DNA of 20,640 nt from Ichthyophonus hoferi (GCA_002751075.1 NAOQ01000366.1:1-20640), one strand, 5' to 3'; shown: positions 10,950-19,785, counted from the stretch's first letter. A program made the numbers and translations. Notes: a model not told the origin generated them from the letters alone.

Positions 10950-11942
10950 GAATAATAATAATAATAATAATAGTAATAATAATAGTAATAATATTAATAA
11001 TAATAATAAATATTAAATAATAGTAATAGTAACACCATATAATATCACCTGCTACCTCCCTTTCCTTTTCCCTCTTCCTCTTTACCCCATTGTACCCTCC
11101 TTTACCTCATGTTAACCAATCAATCTCTTCCCAGATCCTGTCAACCATCCGATCTCTATCAGGTACAAGATGGGCTATAGAAGGAAATAAACATGCTGTA
11201 ACCGAGCTTATCGCCATGGTAAAACGATTGGAAGGCATACCTCTACAAATCATTACAGAGAAAAAAGCACATTACCATGCTGCAGCTGTCATGGCCTGCA
11301 ATAATCTAGTATCCCTATTGTCGCTCTCTACACGTTTATTTGCTAACTCTGGTGTATCCCATGAAGAGGCGTTACAAGCACTCATACCATTGGTGAAGGG
11401 AACGGTGGAGAATGTGAATCGGCTGGGATTGGTAAATGTATGTGATATGGTTTGATAGGTTGGGATAGGGTATGGTGTAATATAATATAATATACACTAA
11501 TATCTAACAAGCAATTATATATAATTGTGGGACTATTTTAAAACCAGTGTCAAAAAATTAGTAAATAGCATATTTATATGCATATACACCTATATCTATA
11601 TCTATATCTATATCTATATTTATGCACCTATATCTGTATCTGTATCTATACATATAGGTTTAATAAATAGTCTTTTTCTCTTTATTAACATTAATTAATG
11701 TTCATTAGCACTAATAAGCCATGTGTCCCGGAGGGCAGGCACTAACTGGACCAGTGTCACGTGGCGACATTACCACGATACATCGTCATCTATCCTGTCT
11801 AAGTAGTCTTGAAGATGCAGATAAAGTTTATCGTTTATTGAGTAAGGAAGCATCATATATTGCTGAGCAACAGCCCAATGGGATTACAACCGACATTGGT
11901 AATTCTCTAAGAAACATATTACAGAAACCAATAGAAGGATAG
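9987..11942 (+). CDS. Rossmann-fold / DUF2520 dehydrogenase-like protein, four exons
   Basis: Exons 9987-10150, 10482-10698, 11135-11431 and 11739-11942 join in frame (intron phases 2, 0, 0) to 293 residues, about the length usual for bacterial members. Residues 6-17 hold the nucleotide-binding loop VIGPGHVGATLA (GxGxxG). Further family landmarks follow in order: TVPDSAI (66-72), VCHCSGALPS (94-103), GSAHPLQSF (117-125), RWAIEGN, then KKAHYHAAAVMACNNLV, and ALTGPVSRGD with TTIHRHL in the last exon. This is the Rossmann_like plus DUF2520 arrangement, related in fold to pyrroline-5-carboxylate reductase and other NAD(P)-dependent 6-phosphogluconate-dehydrogenase-like enzymes. The substrate is unknown. 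No targeting peptide is seen, so it is probably cytosolic. An in-frame TGA at 9978-9980 fixes the start. Introns are GT-AG and contain pentamer or AAT repeats. The family is chiefly bacterial, so ancient transfer or mitochondrial-age inheritance with later intron gain is inferred. Confidence 0.94.
10238..10432. repeat. pentamer array (TATAG/CATAG) in intron 1 of the DUF2520 gene
   Basis: Imperfect 5-bp repeats of TATAG, CATAG and ACAAT/ATATA variants between exons 1 and 2. Confidence 0.85.
10874..11030. repeat. (AAT)n trinucleotide array in intron 2 of the DUF2520 gene
   Basis: Runs of AAT with GTAAT and AGAAT interruptions. The open frames over it read as poly-Asn or poly-Ile and are not coding; they lie between the donor at 10699 and the acceptor ending at 11134. 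Confidence 0.92.
11582..11665. repeat. (CTATAT)n hexamer repeat in intron 3 of the DUF2520 gene
   Basis: Several consecutive CTATAT units followed by TATCTG/TATCTA variants. Confidence 0.85.
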
Positions 11943-12440
11943 ATTGCTAATTAAGGACACTTTTTAATTGGGTATATGGGATATAATTTTGTAAATATAT
12001 ACAAGAAAAGCCCGATATTTGTTTTTTGACTGGAATGATGTATCTTAAAATTGATATTATTATTATCTTATGTGCGAGATAATTATTATACACTACATGG
12101 GCTGCAATCAACAACGTGTTGGTAGGAGGGGTTTTCCCCTATAATATGATAACAGGAAATATAATACAAGGAAGCATTGCATATTGTATGTATGTACATT
12201 ACCTAAGAACAGAGGAGTAGGATAGAGAAAGACACTGCTGACTTGATAGTACAGATCTTGTAGCGCGCTAATGGAAATAGGGATTGCATGATATAGTATA
12301 GTATAATATAGTATAGTTGACTCTATAGGACAGATTTTGAAATGGGCCAATGAAAGTAGTGATTATTAGTTAAGAGCACTATGTATTGGGCGTATATATC
12401 TATAAGAAAAGCCAGAGATTTGTATTAGTTGGAAAGTTTT
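11928..12440 (+). pseudogene. duplicated tail of the DUF2520 gene and decayed gene fragments
   Basis: The last codons and 3' flank of the DUF2520 gene (11928-12035: CCAATAGAAGG..., ACACTTTTTAATTGGG, AAGAAAAGCC) recur in diverged form at 12347-12435 (CCAATGAAAG..., GCACTATGTATTGGG, AAGAAAAGCC) in the same order and orientation. Between them, 12172-12190 resembles part of exon 4 (AAGGAAGCAT). At 12085-12140 the minus strand reads TNTLLIAAHVVYNNY after an AG acceptor-like site, which aligns without gaps to ankyrin exon 4 (STPLLMAATTNYNND); the plus strand of the same patch instead shares CATGGNCTGCAAT with DUF2520 exon 3. Both readings are possible. Neither gives an intact gene. Confidence 0.5.
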
Positions 12441-12555
12441 AAATACGGGCATATAGAACACATAGATACATAGCTGGTCTATAATTAACCTTGTTAAATT
12501 ATATATTCAATAAATGTCTTAATACCTTTCTATATAGAATTATTATAAGTTAATA

Positions 12556-12977
12556 TAGCAATCTGTGGTAGTTCTTTTGATTCCTAGATAGATGTTTTCT
12601 TCCAGGTGCTGGAGAGTATCTCAATCCAGTTTATTAGGAACTAGCCAGTTCCTGGCATAGTTCTTTTACTGCCTTAGGACAATCTGTGGAGCCACCTTCT
12701 TTGGGTCTTACTGTATTTACATTCATACGTGATTGCAACCAGTGCTAAGACAATATACTAGGTCACTAACCCATCCTATTGAGGTACATGGTAGCTCTAA
12801 TAGTTATTGTTTTGAATATATTCGATGGTGTCAACAACAAGAGATTTTGCTAAACAGATAGTGTACAAACCGTATGATTGGTTTCACCGAGGCTGGCTCA
12901 GCGAATAATAAATAGCTATGCAATTCTGTAGTATCTACCGGGGATTCCCAATAGCTATAACTTAACAAGATGATGAA
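12556..12977 (-). repeat. left arm of a large inverted repeat (about 420 bp)
   Basis: The reverse complement matches 17551-18013 closely over its length, with scattered substitutions, and lacks about 35 bp present in the right arm (near 17957-17993). I see no terminal inverted repeats, no target-site duplication and no protein domain. The short sequence CCACAGATTG occurs twice within the element. It may be a non-autonomous dispersed repeat or a duplicated genomic segment. The two arms flank the HAD gene and would pair across about 4.6 kb. Confidence 0.85.
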
Positions 12978-13057
12978 TTATATTACTATAGATTATACAA
13001 TTACATCTAAAGTCGTGCTAAACAGACACCTACGTGCAACATATATATATGTTTATG

Positions 13058-13063
13058 TTTATT
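13058..13063 (-). promoter_or_regulatory. AATAAA overlapping the HAD stop codon
   Basis: On the minus strand the stop codon TAA and the next bases make AATAAA. If used as the poly(A) signal, the 3' UTR would be only some tens of bases. Confidence 0.4.
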
Positions 13064-16000
13064 AATTAATATAAAGTGTAATCAATCTCTCCAGAACCTC
13101 CTCTATGGCCACCACTCCGTCTTCATCTCTCTTTGCTATGTACCAATCAGGATTAAGAGTCGCGGCCCGACGAACCGATTCAGTTCGCATACCTAAAAAG
13201 GAAATAGATACAGTATAAAGTACATAAATGATTGGATAGAGGGAGGTAAGGGCATGAAGAATTATAGTATTATTATGATTATTATTATTAGTATTATTAT
13301 TATTCCTATTAGTATTAGTATTATTATTATTATTATTATTATTAGTATTAGTATTGGTAGTATTATTGTTATACTTGTATATAGCTATAATACCTACCAA
13401 TCAAACAGCAAGAATCGACCCTCTCTGCCATTGGTAGATCATTATCATCGTCGAATAGGGCCACACTAGTTACATTACTTGCACCAAGCAATGATTTGAT
13501 GTAAGTCACTGTATTTCCTTTGCCACCTATGGGATAGGATTGTAGTATAGGATAGGATAGTATAGAGATATAATATAGGATTATAGTAGATTTGATTGGC
13601 ATCTAAGTAGATGTAGTTATGGTGTTATATGTTATATATATTGCATTGTACTGCATTGTATGGTATTGTCTTGCATTGTAATATATGATATTGTGTTGTA
13701 ATATATTATATTGGATTATATTGTATGGCAATGTATTGTATTGTATTAAATTGTATTGTAATATATTATAATATGTTTTATATTATTGAATTATATTATG
13801 TTATATTATATTACAGTATATTACACTACACTACATTATATTATAATATAACAAAATGAAGCATAGCCAAAAGGAACAAATAAATTCAAAAAAATTTGCG
13901 AGTTCATTGGAGTAGCACCTAAATTAATTAGGGCATGATGACGTCAAAGGTATGATATAGAGCTTGTGAACTTACCGATTGCTGGAAAGAAATCATATTT
14001 TCCTAGATTAATAGCATAGTTGATACCAGCTTGCTTCAGAAAAATTGGTCGTGTAATATTTTTAAATTTCGATTCCCATTCGTCCCGGGTTTTACTATTA
14101 TCTTGCTTTATCTATATAGGTAGGATAAGATAGGATAAGATGGTATATTATAGTATCGTATAGTATAGTATAGAATAGAATAATCAAATAGATGTAACAA
14201 AGTGTATATGTATGCGTCAATGAATACTGAATATACTACTTGGGATCAGACATGCATATAAACATACATACATACATACATACACTACATAATATATAAT
14301 ATACTAGACGTATTAATAGATAGGCAGTATAATATACTTCTGTGCATATATACATTCTATGTAATTGTTTATCTATACACATACACAGAAATACTATATA
14401 CCGTTTTTTCCAGATCTACCCTGAATGCAGTAGAATACGATCGTAGATCTACAATGAAACCTTGAGCTACAAACATTCTAGTAGTTAGAGTATGTTAGTT
14501 TTTGTACATATCCAGGTAGGTAGGTAAGTTACACTATATTATATTATATTACGTTATGCTATGTTATGTTATATGATATTACACTATTCTCTATAATATT
14601 AAATTATACTATACTATACTATACTATACTCTACTATACTATATTATGCTATACTATATTATATTACAGTATACTATACTATACTATACTACACTATACT
14701 ACATTATACTCTACTAGATTCTACTATACTATACTGTACTATATATACTCACTATAATATATTATACTCTTCTATACCACAGTATACCTTACCTGCACAG
14801 ATCCCACAAGGTGCCACTCCTCTCACAGTGTGGTGGTAGAGGTTCATCTAGACATCCTGTCACTCTCTCAAAGCCCTTAGCCCAGGCTCTCTTTATGCAT
14901 AATATTAGATATAATCTCTAGACCTATTGCTTTTCTTCTTTATTTTTTAAAAATTAATAAATGACATCAAAAGTTTAAATTTTTAAATATGTATACTGTA
15001 CGTACTTTTTGTAATTAGGGACAATGTATACTAAATAGCTAAGCTAAAGTTTAAATTATATTTTAATTTTTAATGCAATAAAATATATTTGTCTTATTGG
15101 TTATAGTTAGTGTCCCTGCTATTCAATTCCCTGATTTCAAAATAAAACTGTATTTCATTTTAAAAAATATATACATTAAAATTTTCATCAATAAATACAT
15201 TTGTAGTATTGGTTACAAGTGGGGAAGGTATATATGAATCTGGTGACTTTGAATTTTTAAATATAGTTTAATATTTAAAATTACAAATGCCTTCATCATA
15301 TAATATGCCGTTAGAGTCGATGCATATCAATGTGTGACTTTAAAATTTAAAATACAATTTTAAATACAGTTTAAAAGTTAAAACTATAAATACATACATC
15401 GTATTGGCTGCAATCCGGGGAAGTATATATCAATCCACCACTTTCAGCTACGTATGTATCACATATAGGTAGACAGCTAAGGCGTTCTAAGAGAGTTGAT
15501 TGGCGGGCACCCTGATATGGGAGATAAGGGAATAAGAGAGACAGATATATATGTATATATGGATTGGTTAGATATATGTATAGGAGTATATTATGTCTAT
15601 ATCTATATTGGCATTATATAATAGAATAGAATGTAATGTAATATCATATAGTATGGTGTAATATCATATAAATACAATACAAGTTTACATAATATAATGT
15701 AATGTTACAGTATATAATATACTATAATATGATATAATCTAAGACAATAAAATAAAATAAAATAAAATAAAATAAAATAATATCCTACAATATAATGTAA
15801 TATAATATAATATAATACAATATGATATAATATGCCATAATATACTATAACATATTACATAATATAATATAATATACAAGAATATACAATAATATAATAC
15901 AATATAATATAATATAATATAATGAAATATATTATAATATAATATACCGTAATATACTATAACATAATATAATATGCGTATAATACGTCATTCTCTCCCT

Positions 16001-16325
16001 CCCTCCCCCTCCCTTCTCCCCTCACACTTACCGATACTATCACAAACACTACCCCTCCCTCCCTCAGTTGTCTTACTAACTCTAGTGTCCTGAGAGATAT
16101 AAACCCCTTTCCCATGGTAGAGGGTGGTAGGATATAGCATGCATGTTCTGATCCTGTAGTAGAGATGTATGTCCCTGTCCGCAACTCTCTCTTACTATCA
16201 CTATTATTACTACTATTGTTGTTATGGTTACTATTATCATCCTCTATTAACTTTCCCTTTGCCCAACACTCAAAGTGTAGTAAGGTCCCATCCATATCAG
16301 AGAAGATAATAGCAGGAGGAGGCAT
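13062..16325 (-). CDS. HAD-superfamily phosphatase (Cof/sucrose-phosphatase-like, type IIB), seven exons
   Basis: Minus-strand exons 16325-16032, 15511-15398, 14890-14793, 14477-14402, 14111-13976, 13526-13398 and 13192-13062 join in frame (phases 0, 0, 2, 0, 1, 1) to 325 residues. All four HAD motifs are visible: the nucleophile motif DMDGTLL (Asp10, Asp12), motif II VIVSGAR (Ser98), the lysine motif GGKGNT (Lys242) and motif IV FDDDNDLPMA (264-273). Segments between them, such as AESGGLIY, GTLWDLCR, YSTAFRV and DFFPAIGGKG, fit a C2-type cap and the sucrose-phosphatase-like branch seen in plants, algae and some other eukaryotes. It is a Mg-dependent phosphohydrolase, probably acting on a small phosphorylated metabolite such as a sugar phosphate; the substrate cannot be read off. 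Residues 28-44 are an Asp/Asn/Ser-rich insertion directly after motif I. The exon 3 acceptor (AAAG) has no pyrimidine tract but is the only in-phase choice that keeps the family sequence. No signal peptide is present, so it is probably cytosolic. Confidence 0.94.
13255..13385. repeat. (TTA)n microsatellite in the last intron of the HAD gene
   Basis: TTA/GTA trinucleotide runs between exons 6 and 7. Frames across it read poly-Asn/Thr or poly-Ile and are not coding. Confidence 0.9.
13535..13860. repeat. pentamer arrays (GGATA, then ATTGT/ATATT) in HAD intron 5
   Basis: A short GGATA/TATAG run is followed by about 200 bp of TTGTATTG and ATATTATA variants. The rest of this intron, 13860-13975, is less repetitive and includes a TGACGTCA palindrome at 13939-13946. 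Confidence 0.8.
14258..14286. repeat. (CATA)n microsatellite in HAD intron 4
   Basis: Six or so CATA tetramers in a row between the fourth and fifth HAD exons. Confidence 0.88.
14528..14775. repeat. long (ACTAT)n pentamer array in HAD intron 3
   Basis: About 250 bp of ACTAT/ATTAT repeats with few interruptions between exons 3 and 4. The open frame over it (Tyr/Thr/Leu-rich) is an artefact. Confidence 0.92.
14995..15450 (-). repeat. serial decayed copies of the HAD exon 2 end and donor inside intron 2
   Basis: The 3' end of exon 2 with its donor (15386-15450 on the plus strand: GTATTGGCTGCAA, GGGGAAGTATATAT) recurs at 15190-15252 (GTATTGGTTACAA, GGGGAAGGTATATAT), more weakly at 15080-15135 (TTATTGGTTATAG), and perhaps at 15000-15045 (TTTGTAATTAGGGACAATG). 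Each is separated by TTTAAAATTTAA-like AT tracts. In the clearest copy the donor GT is lost. The spacing is irregular (about 110-190 bp). Confidence 0.6.
15595..15975. repeat. pentamer arrays (TATAA, AAATA) in HAD intron 1
   Basis: About 380 bp of TATAA variants, with a nearly pure AAATA run at about 15746-15780. Confidence 0.9.
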
Positions 16326-16754
16326 GGTGAGGTTAGGTGTAGTCTAGCGAGAGAGGATGAGGGTAGGTGTAGGATGGAAGGCTTAGTGTATATATGGGAT
16401 AGAAGGCTTAGTTTATATATATATATGAGGTCTTTCGGGAATCTAAATATTAGTATACAATTAATGACATTCCTTTGCGATTAACACTAATTAGACCAAT
16501 TAACATAAGCATCTGTGATCAACCGGTACTTAAATGTGTAGCAGTAAAGTAATAGATTAATAATGCATAATGTATGACAGTATTATAGCGTAACAAAGTG
16601 TAGAATATAATATTATAATAATAATATCCCGTAATATACTAAAATATATAGTATAATATATAATATAATATATAGTATACTATAGTATATATATTTTTTC
16701 AGTCATTTGAGTAGTATTAGCATAAATTATCTGTACAATATAAATACAAAAGGA

Positions 16755-16860
16755 TTACAGCACGTGGTATTCCCGCGTGGTCCCCCACCGCAGTACTAGC
16801 CACGCCTATAGCGGTTTAACGTTCCAGATCGAACGAGATGGGGTGCTTTCTGCTAGGTAT
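16755..16860. other. locally GC-richer block at the head of the tandem array
   Basis: This is the least AT-rich non-coding stretch in the window. GCGTGG (about 16774) can pair with CCACGC (about 16800) around a short loop. It runs directly into the first unit of the array. It may be a promoter, a structured RNA start or simply unique flanking DNA. Confidence 0.35.
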
Positions 16861-17478
16861 AGCCGTAATCAAATGATTAAACCAGGTCAAAATTATAAAT
16901 TTATTTTATATTTTAATAATTAAAAGTATATTACTCCAATGGAAATTATAATTAATAATATAATTGTATATAAAATACTATTGACTAATTGAACGAGATG
17001 AGGTGCTTGCTGCTAGGTATGACAGGTATGACCGTCATCGAATAATTAAACCAGATTATAATTATAAATGACATACTATGTTTTACTTCTTACAAGTATT
17101 ATAAATATATATGCATCTTAAATATAATATTATATACATATATATACTAATGCATAAATAGACTGGACGATATAGGGTGCTATCTGTTAAGTATGGCTTT
17201 AGGCAAATGATTAAGTTAAGTTAAAATTAAACAATTCTTGTATATTTTAATGGTTAACATTGCAATACTATAGGTCAATGGAAATAGTTAATCAATATTA
17301 TTGTTATGAATAATTATATAAAAACATATTGAGATAGTGTGCTTTCTGCTAGGTATGACCGTAAACGAATGAAAAACTGTATTAAAATAATAAATTCACT
17401 TGGTATTTTAATGGTTAGAAGAGAAAATATTAAGTTGATGGGAACCCATATAATTAAACTTTATTGACACTCTAATCT
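16832..17478. repeat. four-unit degenerate tandem repeat, about 165 bp per unit
   Basis: Units begin near 16832, 16991, 17162 and 17329. Each opens with a core of about 50 bp related to GAGATGGGGTGCTTTCTGCT, then AGGTATGACCGTAATCGAAT and GATTAAACCAG, followed by an AT-rich spacer. Three of the four spacers also share a TCAATGGAAAT-like block near the unit end. The core is better conserved than the spacer. No ORF or known element is recognised. Confidence 0.8.
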
Positions 17479-17550
17479 TGCATAGCTATTTGTTACAAGC
17501 ATCTTTGTTTTGAACGACTTTATATTTATGTATAATATATAGTGGTATCA

Positions 17551-18013
17551 TTCATCATCTTGTTAAGTTATGGCTATTGGGAATCCCCGGTAGATACTAC
17601 AGAATTGCATAGCTATTTATTATTCGTTGAGCCAGCCTCAGTGAAACCAATCATATGGTTTGCACACAATATCTGTTTAGCAAAAACTCTTGTTGTTGAC
17701 ACCATCGAATATATTCAAAACAATAACTATTAGAGCTATCATGTACCTCAATAGAATGGGTTAGTGACCTAGTATATTGTCTTAGCACTGGTTGCAATCA
17801 CGTATGAATGTAAATACAGTAAGACCCAAAGGAGGTGGCTCCACAGATTGTTCTAAGTCAGTAAAAGAACTATGCCAAGAACTGGCTAGTTCCTAATAGA
17901 CAGGATTGAGATATTCTCCAGTACCTAAAAGAAAACATCTATCTAGGAAGTAAAAACTAATTGGAGACCCCGAGCCTGTGGAAAAGTCACTGGAACTACC
18001 ACAGATTGCCATA
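17551..18013 (+). repeat. right arm of the large inverted repeat (about 460 bp)
   Basis: This is the reverse complement of 12556-12977 with scattered substitutions and about 35 extra bases near 17957-17993. The matching block begins at TTCATCATCTTGTTAAG and ends near ACCACAGATTGCCATA. Confidence 0.85.
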
Positions 18014-18223
18014 ATCGTTAATTAAATCATTAATTAAACCATTAATACTTAATTTGTTTCCACCAATAGCCTTCTCTTTCTCTTCCCTTGAACCAATCAC
18101 TATTAATAGGTAAGACTCATAAGAAATAATACTGCTAATGGCATCATAATCTATATATATCATAATTGACAATTATAAATTTCCCTAATTAATCAAACCA
18201 TTAGTACTTGATTGGTTTCTGTG

Positions 18224-18229
18224 TTTATT
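18224..18229 (-). promoter_or_regulatory. AATAAA overlapping the exonuclease stop codon
   Basis: The final codons CAA TAA followed by A make AATAAA on the minus strand, so the stop codon lies within a possible poly(A) signal, as it does in the HAD gene. Confidence 0.4.
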
Positions 18230-19785
18230 GAGCACACACTTGGGCGGTATACTTTGTAATATCAAACACTCTACCAGTCGATTCCATAGCCTCCTGTAAT
18301 TTATCTACAATTCCCAACACGCACCAAGCATCTAGCCCTGCATAGTCCCTTTGGCCTCCTGTAAGAGGCCTGTTCATTGGTAGAGTATCAAAGTCAAATT
18401 AGTTATCATAGATAGTTATAATTGTTGCTGCAGTAGACTATGAATCCTGCTCCCCTCAGTCTATATCTACATTATAGCATCATAACATCAACTAAGCCTA
18501 GATCTTGACAACTCCTAATCTGCCCATACTATATTATACTATAATATACTATACTATACTATACTATACTATACTCCAATACCAATCACTATCAACAGGT
18601 ATGGCTCCATATACGATGTTGTTACCATCAAAGACGCCATAATCGATCTAGATTCCAATTGAAAGTATATAATAAGTAGATAAGCATAAAATTGCTATAT
18701 AAATATAATAGTATATACATATATATATATGAAACGTGTATGCCCAAAATACTGTATATTATTATACTATACCCTGCAATCCAATCATATTGTTCTATTA
18801 TAATATTATAATTCAACCTACCTCTGCCCCCAGTTACTCATCTGTTGTTGCTTGCTCATAGTGGCGCCATATGCATAGGCACACAGTTTCTTTAGTGATT
18901 GTGGTCGAAAAGCACCCCCATATACATCTTTGAAAATTGCATTCACATCCAAGAAGTTGACCATATTCCATTGGGACTGCAAAGAAAGGTGTAAGAAAAT
19001 AAATAAATTTAAATCTGGAAGGCTGTATGAAGGAAGAAGGGGAGACTGTAAAGAAGGAGAGGATAGGGTAGGATAGGATAGAGTAGGATAAGATAGGATA
19101 GGATAGGATAGAATAGAATAGGATAGGATAGGATAGGATAGGATAGTATGGTATAGTAGAGTATAAGATAGTACAAGATGCTCTGATTTGGCAGACCTTT
19201 CTATGTTACTATCTACTAATAACATTAACCCTAGCTATATTTAGTTGTTTAAATTAATCAACCAATCATAGTAACCACCCTTTTTTTAATATAAAACTAA
19301 TAGAATCTGTTACAATATACCACCACTATTAAAATTTGAACATTGTAAAATTTAAAATATCAATATAAATACAACAATAACGATTTTGTGGAACCTCCCA
19401 TTAACCAATCGTAATCATACTTTAAACATTGATTATCTTTCTTTTCATATTGGTTTTTATCATATATATATAGGCATTTATGACGTATATGCATGCAAAC
19501 AGATTCTATTTTAATCGATTTAAAAGTAATTAACAACAAATCATGATTGGCCTCTTTAATTTAAATATATCCAAATTAAAAATACACGAATCAAAAACAC
19601 TCACAAGATATTCGGGATATGAATGGCGCAAATCTCGGATGTCCCGGGATAGATCAAGACCAATCTTTAATATAGTTGGACTAGATAACAGATCACCAAT
19701 CAGTGAAGCCATTTCCGGGCCCATGCACGTGAGCAAATCTAGAAGAAACACGTCAGAGTCGCTGGAGACCTTGAGAGAAAGAGAT
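18225..19785 (-). CDS. 3'-5' exonuclease, mut-7/EXD3-like (DNA_pol_A_exo1 fold), 5'-partial
   Basis: Three exons are visible on the minus strand: 19785-19605, 18976-18822 and 18369-18225, joined in phases 0 and 2, giving 160 whole codons plus a stop. The first begins with the last base of a split codon, so at least one earlier exon is missing and the start may lie beyond the window. The order of motifs fits the DEDD exonuclease domain: DVFLLDLLT, then exo II in KIGLDLSRDIRDL, SLKKLCAYAYG, MSNWGQRPLTGGQ, and exo III in DYAGLDAWCVL. The block SLKKL-MSNW-RPL-YAxLDAxCVL is typical of the mut-7/EXD3 and Werner-like group. The exo I DxE motif should be in the missing exon. Family members trim RNA or DNA 3' ends, for example in small-RNA maturation; which applies here is unknown. 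The C-terminus (DITKYTAQVCAQ) ends shortly after exo III. The 18977-19604 intron carries a GGATA array. Confidence 0.86.
18525..18578. repeat. (ACTAT)n pentamer array in the last exonuclease intron
   Basis: ACTAT units in a short, almost pure run. Confidence 0.88.
19060..19172. repeat. (GGATA)n pentamer array in an exonuclease intron
   Basis: GGATA units, many of them perfect, with AGATA/GAATA variants. The overlapping minus frame reads Leu-Ser-Tyr-Pro repeats and is not coding. Confidence 0.93.

Larger units (their letters stand above)
16326..18224. other. intergenic region upstream of the HAD gene and downstream of the exonuclease gene
   Basis: No gene is supported. The interval holds the likely HAD promoter next to 16326 (CT/GA-rich, with TATATATATA at about 16414-16425 on either strand), a TATA-rich tract at 16600-16700, a less AT-rich block at 16755-16860, a tandem array at 16832-17478 and the right inverted-repeat arm at 17551-18013. 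The 63-codon frame at 17542-17733 falls inside that repeat arm, and the corresponding frame in the other arm is not open, so it is not a gene. Confidence 0.65.
18088..18655. repeat. short direct repeat, about 75 bp, flanking the last exonuclease exon
   Basis: 18091-18165 (ACCAATCACTATTAATAGGTA ending in ATGGCATCATAATC) resembles 18581-18650 (ACCAATCACTATCAACAGGTA ending in GACGCCATAATCGAT). The second lies in the last intron, the first just past the stop codon of the exonuclease gene. On the minus strand the 18581-18650 copy also shows a loose likeness to the end of the exon at 18976-18822. Confidence 0.5.

Noticed and set aside
10819-11020. Poly-Asn and poly-Ile open frames
   Set aside because: They are translations of the AAT microsatellite inside an intron of the DUF2520 gene.
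13939-13946. TGACGTCA palindrome (CRE/ATF-type site)
   Set aside because: A single 8-bp match in an intron with no second supporting element; expected at low frequency by chance.
16832-17478. Tandem array considered as CRISPR or tRNA-like genes
   Set aside because: The host is eukaryotic, the units are about 165 bp with AT-rich spacers that are themselves related, and no cloverleaf or B-box is present.
17542-17733. 63-codon frame as a possible transposase fragment
   Set aside because: It lies in the inverted-repeat element, matches no transposase motif I know, and the same frame in the other arm is interrupted.
17760-17815. Possible tRNA-type A and B boxes in the dispersed element (SINE idea)
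   Set aside because: GGTTGCAATC differs from the B-box consensus at two central positions and there is no convincing A-box or tail.
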